Shown piece after piece: positions 8,660 to 17,238 of a stretch of DNA of 64,000 bases (positions within the stretch are counted from its first letter, which is position 1; every line of letters begins with the position of its first letter). Below the pieces are notes generated by a model. It did no database searches. It saw only the letters and a list, made by a program, of their open reading frames with translations, and had not been told where the DNA came from. Position numbers and translations under genes: made by a program. Source of the stretch: Candidatus Cloacimonadota bacterium. GTDB lineage: Bacteria; Cloacimonadota; Cloacimonadia; Cloacimonadales; Cloacimonadaceae. The stretch spans positions 1 through 64,000 of the forward strand of contig JAAYEF010000024.1 in the NCBI GenBank assembly GCA_012728875.1, read 5' to 3'.

Positions 8660-9535
8660 ATGAACCGGGAAAATGTATTCGCAGACAAAGCTCTGCAAAA
8701 CTACCTGAAAGAGATTTCCAAATTCAAACCCTTGAGCCGTGAACAAGAGCGCGAACTGGGTTTGCGCGCCCGGGATGGAGATCAGGAAGCTATCAACCGT
8801 CTGGTGCAGGCAAACTTGAAATTTGTGGTGAAAATTGCCGCACGCTATCAAAATAGAGGCCTATCACTTTCAGAATTGATCAGCGAAGGCAATATCGGTC
8901 TGTTGAAAGCCATTGAAAAATTCGATCCCGACAAAAACATCAAACTCATTTCTTACGCCATTTGGTGGATCAAACAAAGAATCATGCTGGCGGTTTCTGA
9001 AAAGAGTTCGCTCATCCGCGTTCCGCTGGGAAAATCCAGTTCGGCTCATCGCGTGAAAGCCACCCAAGACCGCATCTACACTGAAACTGGAGAGCGGGCT
9101 TCCACCGTGGAACTGAGCGAAAAGATGAACATCTCCGAAAAATCCATCGAACAGCTTCAAGATCAGATGGTTGAAACCACCTCTTTCGATGAAATGATGA
9201 CTGGGAGCGACTTTCAAGAGTTCAGCACCCGGGACATGATCAGCGACGAAGAGGAAGCCGACCCGCAGATCAGATATCACAGGGAACGCATGCAAGGAAA
9301 GCTGAGCCGCGCCATTGACCGCCTGGACAAGCGCGAAGCCGACATCATCCGCACCTACTACGGATTGAACGAGAATCAGGAAACCCAAAACTTTGCCCAA
9401 ATTGCCGAAAAAATGGGGCTCTCGCGTGAAAGAGTGAGACAGATCCAAAAGGAAGCGTTGAAAAAGATTTTGGAAGATCTCAATCCGGAAGAAGACGCAT
9501 TTGTAGACGAATTCATTGAAAAATTTAGCACCTGA
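8660..9535 (+). CDS. rpoD: RNA polymerase sigma factor, sigma-70 family (short RpoD/SigA type)
   Basis: 291 residues with regions 1.2 to 4.2 but no long N-terminal extension, as in Bacteroidota primary sigma factors. Region 2 is clear (NLKFVVKIAARYQNRGL, ISEGNIGLLKAIEKFD, SYAIWWIKQ), then region 3 and region 4 with the helix-turn-helix (MGLSRERVRQIQKEALKKI). It directs core polymerase to housekeeping promoters if it is the primary factor; a group 2 paralogue cannot be excluded. An AGGAAAG site lies upstream of ATG 8660. It is co-directional with the LysM peptidase, 22 bp downstream. Confidence 0.88.
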   Translation: MNRENVFADKALQNYLKEISKFKPLSREQERELGLRARDGDQEAINRLVQANLKFVVKIAARYQNRGLSLSELISEGNIGLLKAIEKFDPDKNIKLISYAIWWIKQRIMLAVSEKSSLIRVPLGKSSSAHRVKATQDRIYTETGERASTVELSEKMNISEKSIEQLQDQMVETTSFDEMMTGSDFQEFSTRDMISDEEEADPQIRYHRERMQGKLSRAIDRLDKREADIIRTYYGLNENQETQNFAQIAEKMGLSRERVRQIQKEALKKILEDLNPEEDAFVDEFIEKFST

Positions 9536-9564
9536 GCGCTAGCTTGGGATTGGGGAGACAGCTA

Positions 9565-10467
9565 ATGTATAAAAATTTTGACGAAATGGTAGCGGCGGTA
9601 AAAACTGGACGCCGTGGAACTGTGGTCATCGCTGCGGCGCAGACTGAATCTGTACTTGACGCAGCCATCCTTGCCAAGCAGGATGAACTTGCCGACTGCC
9701 TTTTGGTTGGCGACAAACCTGAAATCCAAGCCCTGCTGCAAAAAATGGCGCCCGAACTGGCGAATGATTTTGAGATTGTGGATGTGGGGACGGATTTGAA
9801 CCAAGCCGCCAAGCGCAGTGTTGAACTGGTTCGCGAAGGCAAAGGCGACATTATTTTAAAAGGGAAAACCGATTCCGGACAGCTTTTGCGTGCGGTTTTG
9901 GACAAGGAAAAAGGCCTGAGAGAAAGCGATGTGATCTCCGACGTTTTGGCTTACGAACACCCCGATGGACTCAAACTGCTCAGTGATGGCGGCGTGAATT
10001 TGTATCCCGATCTCAAGGAAAAGATCGCCATCGTGAAAAACGCCGTGCAGGTTGCCCACAGCCTTGGTTCGCCCATGCCCAAAGTTGCCTTGTTGACAGC
10101 GGTGGAAACCGTCAACCCCAAGATGCAGTCAACGATTGATGCGGCTTTGATCTCGCGCATGAACGCCCGCAAGCAGATTACGGGCTGCATCGTTGAAGGT
10201 CCCCTGGCTTTTGATAACGCTGTGGATGCCGAAGCCGCCAGAATCAAAGGGATCGAATCCCCCGTTGCCGGGCAGGCAGAGGTGTTCATTGTGCCAAACA
10301 TCGAGGCCGGCAACATCTTTGGCAAAATGCTGGGCTACTATTGCGGCTGGCGGGTCGCCCACGTGGTGGTTGGAACCAAAGCCCCGATTTTGATTCCCTC
10401 CCGAGCCGACCGCGGAGAATTGAAAATGCTGTGCATGGCCATGGCTTTGGCCTGCATGAAGCAGTGA
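9565..10467 (+). CDS. ptb: Phosphate butyryltransferase (phosphotransbutyrylase)
   Basis: Converts butyryl-CoA (or a branched or short acyl-CoA) and phosphate to acyl phosphate and CoA, giving ATP through a kinase. 300 residues, the family length. It lacks the VAGA and PNAE-type signatures of Pta and shows the Ptb-like ILKGKTDSGQLLRAVLDKE, SDGGVNLYPDL and VEGPLAFDNAV segments. ATG 9565 follows GGGGAG; an in-frame TTG at 9544 has no site. No butyrate kinase is in the window. The short-chain acyl-CoA dehydrogenase at 40201 and Pta at 58009 fit the same fermentation. Confidence 0.87.
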   Translation: MYKNFDEMVAAVKTGRRGTVVIAAAQTESVLDAAILAKQDELADCLLVGDKPEIQALLQKMAPELANDFEIVDVGTDLNQAAKRSVELVREGKGDIILKGKTDSGQLLRAVLDKEKGLRESDVISDVLAYEHPDGLKLLSDGGVNLYPDLKEKIAIVKNAVQVAHSLGSPMPKVALLTAVETVNPKMQSTIDAALISRMNARKQITGCIVEGPLAFDNAVDAEAARIKGIESPVAGQAEVFIVPNIEAGNIFGKMLGYYCGWRVAHVVVGTKAPILIPSRADRGELKMLCMAMALACMKQ

Positions 10468-10928
10468 TCTTCAGGATTTTCCAGCTCGGTAAAACCCGGG
10501 AAGCCTGGCTGAAGCAAGGCTGCGCTGAATATATCAAAAGATTGGGACCCATGGCCAAGCTGGAAATCACCGAAATCCCCGACGTCAGCATTAGCACCGC
10601 TCCAGACATCCAAACCGTGATGGCAAAAGAAGCTGAAAGCTGTCTCAAACGCCTGGATAAGGACGACTTTCTGGTGCTCCTGGATGAAAACGGTCAGGCA
10701 AAAACATCGCTTGAGTTTGCCGAATTTTTGGATAGCTTATCTTTAAAAAAGTCTGTCGTTTTCTTGATCGCAGGAGTTTATGGCGCCCATGAAAGCCTGA
10801 AAAACCGAGCCAACGCCATGCTGAGCCTTTCCAAAATGACCTTTACCCACCAGATGGCGCGCCTTTTCCTCTTGGAACAGATTTACCGTGCCCAGATGAT
10901 CAGACAAGGCAGAAACTACCACTATTAA
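10464..10928 (+). CDS. rlmH: 23S rRNA (pseudouridine-1915-N3) methyltransferase RlmH
   Basis: SPOUT-class methyltransferase modifying helix 69 of 23S rRNA. Choosing GTG 10464, which overlaps the ptb stop as GTGA, gives 154 residues, matching the family (155 in E. coli); longer in-frame extensions read into ptb and look non-homologous. The knot motifs FLIAGVYGAHE, LSLSKMTFTHQMARLFLLEQIYRA and the terminal GRNYHY are diagnostic. Confidence 0.93.
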   Translation: MIFRIFQLGKTREAWLKQGCAEYIKRLGPMAKLEITEIPDVSISTAPDIQTVMAKEAESCLKRLDKDDFLVLLDENGQAKTSLEFAEFLDSLSLKKSVVFLIAGVYGAHESLKNRANAMLSLSKMTFTHQMARLFLLEQIYRAQMIRQGRNYHY

Positions 10929-10946
10929 CAACCAAGGAGCCAAACG

Positions 10947-11123
10947 ATGTTTCAAATGCTTATTGCCACAACGTCGCAAAACTTTAAACAGTCCCTGCTG
11001 ATCCTGTTGATCGGAATGGCGGGGGTATTTGTTTTTATGGGCTTGCTTTTTGGCCTCATCGTTGCTTTGGAAAAACTGCTGCCGCGCGTGGAAAAGCAAT
11101 CCCCCGACGAGGACAAAAAATGA
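10947..11123 (+). CDS. Small membrane protein, sodium-pump decarboxylase gamma subunit-like (OadG type)
   Basis: A 58-residue gene. ATG 10947 follows a good AAGGAG site by six bases. The product has one central transmembrane helix (about 15-38) with IGMAGVFVFMGLLFGLIVALE, the pattern of OadG-family gamma subunits that tether the alpha subunit to the membrane beta subunit, followed by a charged tail (KQSPDEDKK). Its stop overlaps the next ATG (ATGA). The beta subunit lies 9.5 kb upstream at 418. The call rests on pattern only; a different single-helix protein is possible. Confidence 0.65.
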   Translation: MFQMLIATTSQNFKQSLLILLIGMAGVFVFMGLLFGLIVALEKLLPRVEKQSPDEDKK

Positions 11124-14100
11124 AGAAACTCTTTGTTCTGCTCGCCCTGCTGGCCGCAGTTGCGGCAAGCGCCACGGTTAGGGTTTTGGAAAGCTCGGAA
11201 AGCCATATCCTGCTTGAATATAGCCTTGGCGACTTCGAGCTCCATGAAGCCGGGGACTTTTTACATTTGGAACTAACTGGAGCGAACTATGAACACAGAG
11301 TTGGAGCGCCACTTTTGCCCTTGGATGAAATCAAGGCAGCCCTTCCGCCTGTGGGAAACGCAACTGCTGTGGTCTTAAGCTCTTCCCAACGCTCTCAAAC
11401 CCTTTCCAAAAGGCTTCTGCCCGTTCCGGAAATGCGCATGGGAGAGTCGGTTTCCGAATATGTCCTCAATGTGGATGAAAGCCTTTACCGTGAGGCGCCC
11501 AAGCCACTTTTGGAAATGCTCGAACCCAGCACCTTCCGGGATCTCCGCTTTGTGGCTATCCATATTCATCCGTTCAGCTATGATGGCGGATTTTCCTTGC
11601 AAATCACCGAGCAGGTCCTGATCAGGATTGACATTCATGGAGGCAGCGGCCAGCGAGGCGAGGCGCTACAAGACGAACTGACCCTGGCTTTCGCCGAAAG
11701 CTTGGTGAATCCAGAACATGCCGTGCAGTTCCACAGTCCCGTCAAACAGCAGATTCACTATGCTGATTTTTCCAAATCGGACCATTGGCTGAGGCTGGAA
11801 ACAGACCGTGACGGCATTTTCCGCATCGGTCCCGAACATTTTACCGGCTTTCCGCTGGCAGACATCGATCCGCGCAGCTTCCGTCTCTTCACCAATGGCG
11901 GCCAGCTACTTTCCCATGGGATCCAAAACCCCGGAAATGAATTCGTGGAAGTGCCCATCCGGGTTGTGGGCGCCGAAGATGGGCGCTTTGACCCCCAGGA
12001 CTACATTGTTTTTTATGGCACAAACCGGGATGGCATCACTAAAAATTCCGGTCTGCAATTCGCACCCACATATTTCAATCCATACAGTGGCAACACGGTC
12101 TGGTGGCTCACCTTTGCAGGAGAATTTTCCGGCGAACCTCTCAGGATGCAAACCCTGCCCGGCGAGCAAAACTGGACCACACAAACTGACCGTTTTTCAG
12201 AAAACGTCCGCGTGGAAAAAGAAAACCACCGCCGCGACGTAATTGGATTTGATTGGTATATGACCAGGCTGTTCGGAAACTCCACCGCCGAATATGAATT
12301 TCAACTCCAGCTTGCCAACCCCGTTCCCGAGCAATCAGGATTACTGAGTTTTTCCATTCGCCAGGAAGCAGTCTCAAGCAGCGATTCTTTGCACAAAATC
12401 AATATTTTCTTGAACGACGAACCCATTTATACCAATAGCGGCTCTAGCATCTTCAGCTGGGGTGGGACGGGCACATACGTTTTCTCCAGGCAGGTTTCGA
12501 ACCTCTTAAATGGCCAAAACACCCTGCGCATCAAAGTGATAAGATCCTCCACCGACAACCTTTTCCTGGACTGGATCACCCTGAACTACGCCCGCCACAT
12601 CTACAAAGAAGACGCTCAAATTGCTGTCAAACAGATGGAGCTGAATTATGGAAACCCTGTCCGCTACAATATCTCTGGAAACACGAACACTAAAATCTAC
12701 CTGGTGAACAGCTTTACCGATCTTGCGATGCTGCCATTGCAACAGTCCGGATCACAGAGCTTTTTTGTTGGCACGGGAGACAGCTCCACGCGGTTTTGGC
12801 TCAGCGGCGACTCTGAACTTCTTCAGCCTTTGAATGTGGCGTTTAAAAACCCCACTGATCTCACTGCCGATCCCGCCCATCTGGACAACATCATCATCAG
12901 CCCGGATGAATTTTTAACCCAAGCGCAGACTTTGGCGGATATGTATTGGCAGGATTACGGTTTACGCAGCCGGGTGGTGAATCAAAATGATATTTTTGAA
13001 CAATTCAACGGCGGACACCCCGATCCTGTGGCGCTGCGCCAGTATCTGCGCTATGTTTTTTACAACCACACTTGGCCACGCTTGAGTTCGGTGACCCTTC
13101 TGGGCTTGGGAACCATCGACTGGCGAAACTTCTCCGGCCAGGCGCAGCCCAAAAACAAGATCATCACCTACCAGAGAGATTTCATTTCCTCCGATGACTA
13201 TTTTGTGATGCTCACCCAGTCTTCCTATCCGGAATTGATGGTGGGACGCTATCCTGCAAGCAATGAAACCGAACTTGCCGTGATGCTTTCAAACTTTGAA
13301 AACTACACTCGCAACCTCCAGGGCGGTTGGTGGCGAAATTCCACCATCCTGCTGGGAGATGACCTCTATAACGGCAGTTCTCAAGCCTATGAAAACATCC
13401 ACACCCGCCAAACACAAAAAGCCGGTACATTTATCCATCCCAGCATGTTGACAGATAAAATCTTTGCCTGGGATTATCCTTATGACCAGTTTCAGAACAA
13501 ACCCGAAGCCCGCGACGATATGCTCAAAGCCATCAACGAAGGCCGCCTGATTTGGTATTACATCGGTCACGGAAGCTACGACAAATTGGGCTCGGAAGAC
13601 TACTTCAACGGCGCTGCAGACATGGGACGCTTCAACAATTCCGGCAAGCTGCCCTTTTTCATGGCCGCCAGCTGCAGCGTTTCCCATTTTGACTACTGGG
13701 GCTTTGAAAGTTTGGGGCAAAAAACCGTGTTGATGAACGATCTGGGAGCCATCGCCTCCTATTCCGCCACCAGGCTCAGTTCTGCGACCCAGAATGCCCC
13801 CATGATGGAGTATGTGCTGGAAAACATCACCAAAAACCGTTACCCTGTGGGAAAATCCATCATGCTGGCAAAGATCAGACACACTGGAGTTGGCGCCGAT
13901 GAAAACGATGCAACTTATGTTCTATTCGGCGACCCCCACCTGAACATCGTCCCTCCCATCCGAAACGAACAAATGAACGTGACTTCGCAATCTGACGTTG
14001 CGGGACAAGATGCCTTGCGACCCAGAGACCTCGTCACCATCCAGGGTTCTTTTTCAGGCTCGCAGGCAAATGGGATAGCCCAAGTCAAGGTTTTCAACAC

Positions 14101-14974
14101 AGAAACCGAATATGACCTGGATTGGCAAACACATGTGAGCCATCGCGGAGCCCAGCTCTTCAGTGGTCAAGCCAGTGTGGATGGAGGCTCATATCAAAGC
14201 TCCTTCATCGTGCCGGATGATGCCACCCAGGGAAACACAGGCCTCATCGTCTCCTATTTTTGGGACCCCCTGGAAAAACAGGACTACACAAATTTCCGCC
14301 ATCCGGTTGCCTACAGCAGCAACGCCGTTTCTGTTGAAAATCCCGGCCCTCCCAAGATCGACTTGCTACTGGGCAGCCTCGATTTTCGTCCCGGTGACAC
14401 AGTTCCTCAAAACACCACCCTCTATGCCAAAATCGAGGATGAAAATGGCATAAACCTGACCGGACAATTCGGACACGGCATCCTCTTGGTTTTGGATAAC
14501 GCCCTCCAGGCCATCGCAGTCACAGATTATTTCAGCTACAACCTTGATTCCCACACCGCAGGACAGTTGGTTTATCCTCTTACAGACCTATCTGAAGGAC
14601 CCCACACCCTGCAGCTGATCGCGTTCGACAACTTCAACCTTCCCGCCGTGGCAAGCGTAGATTTCACCGTTAAAAAAACCGGTGACCTGACCATCGAACG
14701 CTTTTTGATCTATCCCAACCCCATGGAAAACGAAACCAATTTCACCTTCCTGCTTTCCCAGGATTCTGAACTGGACATCGATATCTTCACCATCACCGGC
14801 AAGAAGGCTCACAGCATCAAAACCTTTGGCAAACAAGGCTTTAACAGCGTCCACTGGGACGGAAAAGATGGAAGCGGCCATCGCCTTGCAAACAACACCT
14901 ATTTCGTAAAAATCCGCGCCAAAACGCAGGACTTGAAAGCCGAGGCCTTGGAACGCCTCGTGATCTTCAAATAA
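11120..14974 (+). CDS. C25 (gingipain/PorU-like) cysteine peptidase with T9SS C-terminal sorting domain
   Basis: 1284 residues. Signal peptide (1-18), a long N-terminal beta-rich propeptide-like region, a PorU/gingipain-type domain opening with WLRLETDRDGIFRIGPEH and FDPQDYIVFYG, then the C25 catalytic core with His817 (YYIGHGSYD) and Cys852 (MAASCSVSHFDYWG). Ig-like regions follow, and the end is a T9SS type-A sorting domain (IYPNPMENETNFTF, NNTYFVKI, terminal LVIFK). It could be the T9SS sortase PorU, which is a C25 enzyme of similar size with the same N-terminal style, or a secreted gingipain-like protease. It overlaps the gamma-subunit gene by four bases. Confidence 0.88.
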   Translation: MKKLFVLLALLAAVAASATVRVLESSESHILLEYSLGDFELHEAGDFLHLELTGANYEHRVGAPLLPLDEIKAALPPVGNATAVVLSSSQRSQTLSKRLLPVPEMRMGESVSEYVLNVDESLYREAPKPLLEMLEPSTFRDLRFVAIHIHPFSYDGGFSLQITEQVLIRIDIHGGSGQRGEALQDELTLAFAESLVNPEHAVQFHSPVKQQIHYADFSKSDHWLRLETDRDGIFRIGPEHFTGFPLADIDPRSFRLFTNGGQLLSHGIQNPGNEFVEVPIRVVGAEDGRFDPQDYIVFYGTNRDGITKNSGLQFAPTYFNPYSGNTVWWLTFAGEFSGEPLRMQTLPGEQNWTTQTDRFSENVRVEKENHRRDVIGFDWYMTRLFGNSTAEYEFQLQLANPVPEQSGLLSFSIRQEAVSSSDSLHKINIFLNDEPIYTNSGSSIFSWGGTGTYVFSRQVSNLLNGQNTLRIKVIRSSTDNLFLDWITLNYARHIYKEDAQIAVKQMELNYGNPVRYNISGNTNTKIYLVNSFTDLAMLPLQQSGSQSFFVGTGDSSTRFWLSGDSELLQPLNVAFKNPTDLTADPAHLDNIIISPDEFLTQAQTLADMYWQDYGLRSRVVNQNDIFEQFNGGHPDPVALRQYLRYVFYNHTWPRLSSVTLLGLGTIDWRNFSGQAQPKNKIITYQRDFISSDDYFVMLTQSSYPELMVGRYPASNETELAVMLSNFENYTRNLQGGWWRNSTILLGDDLYNGSSQAYENIHTRQTQKAGTFIHPSMLTDKIFAWDYPYDQFQNKPEARDDMLKAINEGRLIWYYIGHGSYDKLGSEDYFNGAADMGRFNNSGKLPFFMAASCSVSHFDYWGFESLGQKTVLMNDLGAIASYSATRLSSATQNAPMMEYVLENITKNRYPVGKSIMLAKIRHTGVGADENDATYVLFGDPHLNIVPPIRNEQMNVTSQSDVAGQDALRPRDLVTIQGSFSGSQANGIAQVKVFNTETEYDLDWQTHVSHRGAQLFSGQASVDGGSYQSSFIVPDDATQGNTGLIVSYFWDPLEKQDYTNFRHPVAYSSNAVSVENPGPPKIDLLLGSLDFRPGDTVPQNTTLYAKIEDENGINLTGQFGHGILLVLDNALQAIAVTDYFSYNLDSHTAGQLVYPLTDLSEGPHTLQLIAFDNFNLPAVASVDFTVKKTGDLTIERFLIYPNPMENETNFTFLLSQDSELDIDIFTITGKKAHSIKTFGKQGFNSVHWDGKDGSGHRLANNTYFVKIRAKTQDLKAEALERLVIFK

Positions 14975-14983
14975 GGAAAACCC

Positions 14984-16363
14984 ATGCTTTTGTACAACAC
15001 AAGCAAACGCAGCAAAGAAGAATTTGTGCCCGGGCAGCCCGGAAAGGTTAAGATGTATGCCTGCGGTCCCACGGTTTACGACTATTTCCACATCGGAAAT
15101 GCCCGTGCCTTCGTAACTTTCGATGTTTTGCGCCGCTATTTTGAATATCGCGGCTACGAGGTGGACTATGTGCAAAACATCACCGACATCGACGACAAGA
15201 TCATCGCCCGCTCGCTGGAGGAAAAGGTTCCCTTCCAGCAAATTGCGGATAAATATGCCCAGGCATTTTTGGACGACAGCGCCGCCCTGGGAATCAAAAA
15301 ACCAAACCATCAACCCCGAGCCACCGAGGTTTTGACAGACATCATCAGCGCCATCCAAGCCCTTGTGGAAAAAGGCTTTGCCTACGAAGTGGCAGGTGAC
15401 GTCTATTTCGACACCGGCGCTTTGCCCGAATATGGCAGCCTCTCTGGAAAAAAGCGGGATGAACAGCTTCCCGGCGCACGCATCACGGAAAACCCCAAAA
15501 AACGCAACCCGGCAGACTTCACGCTCTGGAAGGCAAGCAAGCCCGGCGAACCGGTTTGGCAAAGCCCTTGGGGCGAAGGCCGTCCCGGCTGGCACACAGA
15601 ATGTGTGGTGATGGGACAAAAGTTTTTGGGCGACAATTTCGACATCCACGGCGGCGGCATCGATCTCGTGTTTCCCCACCATGAAAACGAACTGGCACAG
15701 GCACTTGCGCTCACCGGAAAACCCCTTGCAAACTATTGGATGCACAACGGTTTCCTGAATATCGATGGCGACAAGATGAGCAAAAGCCTGGACAACTTTT
15801 TCACCGCGCGCGACATCTTGGAAAAACACAGCGCCGAAGCCATCCGCTTCTTCTTTCTTTCCAAGCACTACCGCTCCCCCATCGACTTTAACCCCCAGAT
15901 CATAGAAGAATCCGAACGCGCTGTGCACAACTTCCATGAAGCCCTGCGCAGCATCGCTTTCGGCAAGATCAGCGCCGAAGCCGACGGCAGCTTTGCAGAG
16001 CAGGAAAAAGCCTTTATCGAAGCCATGGACGACGATCTCAACACAGCCCGCGCCCTGGCGGTGCTTTTCGAGCTCACCCGCAGCGTGAAAAATGAACAGC
16101 TGCCCCGCGAAAAGCGCGAACAGGCTGCGCTGATGCTGGTGAAACTGGGCAGGGTTCTTGGCTTTTTTGCGGACCTGGAAAGCAAGCTCAGTGAACAGGT
16201 TCCGGACCTCTCCAGGCAGTTGATTGAGCTGCTTCTGGACTATCGTAAACAAGCCCGCCAAAACAAGGATTGGGCTCTATCCGACCGCATTCGGGACGAC
16301 CTTGCCGCCCTGGGAGTGGAAATCCGCGACACCCCTCAAGGCTGTGAATGGAAAATAAAGTGA
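14984..16363 (+). CDS. cysS: Cysteinyl-tRNA synthetase
   Basis: Class I synthetase charging tRNA-Cys, 459 residues (normal about 460). Visible: zinc ligand Cys27 in YACGPTVYD, the HIGH-type FHIGNARAF (about 35-43), the GWHTECVVMG zinc/cysteine pocket, HHENELAQ, and KMSKS at about residue 264 (GDKMSKSLDN). The C-terminal DALR-like region and short KIK end are intact. It begins nine bases after the C25 peptidase with an AAGGA site. Confidence 0.95.
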   Translation: MLLYNTSKRSKEEFVPGQPGKVKMYACGPTVYDYFHIGNARAFVTFDVLRRYFEYRGYEVDYVQNITDIDDKIIARSLEEKVPFQQIADKYAQAFLDDSAALGIKKPNHQPRATEVLTDIISAIQALVEKGFAYEVAGDVYFDTGALPEYGSLSGKKRDEQLPGARITENPKKRNPADFTLWKASKPGEPVWQSPWGEGRPGWHTECVVMGQKFLGDNFDIHGGGIDLVFPHHENELAQALALTGKPLANYWMHNGFLNIDGDKMSKSLDNFFTARDILEKHSAEAIRFFFLSKHYRSPIDFNPQIIEESERAVHNFHEALRSIAFGKISAEADGSFAEQEKAFIEAMDDDLNTARALAVLFELTRSVKNEQLPREKREQAALMLVKLGRVLGFFADLESKLSEQVPDLSRQLIELLLDYRKQARQNKDWALSDRIRDDLAALGVEIRDTPQGCEWKIK

Positions 16364-16377
16364 AATAGGACGAAAAG

Positions 16378-17199
16378 ATGAGATTTGGAAAAAGACGCGT
16401 AACCCTGCTTTTGATTGTGACGGTTCTGGTTCTGCTGGCGGCATATCTGGTGTTGAAATTCGTTAAACAAAGCAGCTTCAATAAACCCGAAAGCATTGCC
16501 TACAATGAAGTTACTGAAAGCTTGCTGATCTCGAACGTGGGCAACGGCAGAATCCTGAGCATGAATAAACAGGGCAAACTGAGCACCTTTGCCAAGGGTC
16601 TGAAAGCTCCGCGAGGCATCAAAACCCTGGACAGCCTGCTTTGGGTGGCGGACAACACCCAGCTCAAGGCCTACAACCTGAAAAGCAGAAAGCTGGTCCA
16701 CACCGTCGCCATCGAGGGCGCCAAGATGCTGAACGACATCGAGAACGACCACCTGGGCAGGCTTTACCTCACAGACACTCTGGCAAACAAAATCTTCATC
16801 CACGACCCTGCCTCGGGAAAAACCGAAAGCATCAGCTCCGAACTGCTGACCTCTCCCAACGGCATTGTTTATGATGCACCCCGCCGGCAGATGTTCATCG
16901 TTTCCCTTCGCCAAGCCTCTCCCATCCTGGCTTTCAACGTTGAAAGCAAGGAAATCAGCGTTTTTCGCGAAACCCTTTACGACAATCTGGATGGAATTGC
17001 CATCGACGAACTGGGCAGGATCTATTTCAGTTCCTGGGAAGGCAGATGCATCTATATGATCCCGCAGGAACAAAACCGTTTCCTGCTCTGGCAAGAGGAA
17101 CTGCAAAGCCCGGCCGATATTTTCTTCCACAAAGCCACAAACGAAATCATCGTCCCGCTGTTTGAAAAAAACCAGATCAAACGCTTCGCAGTGGATTGA
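16378..17199 (+). CDS. Membrane-anchored beta-propeller protein (SMP-30/NHL-like)
   Basis: 273 residues: an N-terminal transmembrane anchor (about 9-27) and an outward-facing beta-propeller with repeats such as ESIAYNEVTESLLISNVGNGRILSM, LKAPRGIKTLDSLLWVAD and LLTSPNGIVYDAPRRQMFIVS (each shown here as a short segment). These resemble SMP-30/gluconolactonase and NHL repeats. A catalytic lactonase function is not supported, because the metal-site residues cannot be assigned by eye; it may simply bind a ligand. It is co-directional with cysS, 14 bp downstream. Confidence 0.7.
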   Translation: MRFGKRRVTLLLIVTVLVLLAAYLVLKFVKQSSFNKPESIAYNEVTESLLISNVGNGRILSMNKQGKLSTFAKGLKAPRGIKTLDSLLWVADNTQLKAYNLKSRKLVHTVAIEGAKMLNDIENDHLGRLYLTDTLANKIFIHDPASGKTESISSELLTSPNGIVYDAPRRQMFIVSLRQASPILAFNVESKEISVFRETLYDNLDGIAIDELGRIYFSSWEGRCIYMIPQEQNRFLLWQEELQSPADIFFHKATNEIIVPLFEKNQIKRFAVD

Positions 17200-17238
17200 A
17201 TACCATGACCCCGATCAACATTTTAGGATAGTATCGCA

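Noticed and set aside
10341-10463. Longer start for rlmH inside ptb
   Set aside because: The 41 extra residues are the shadow of ptb in another frame; GTG 10464 gives family length.
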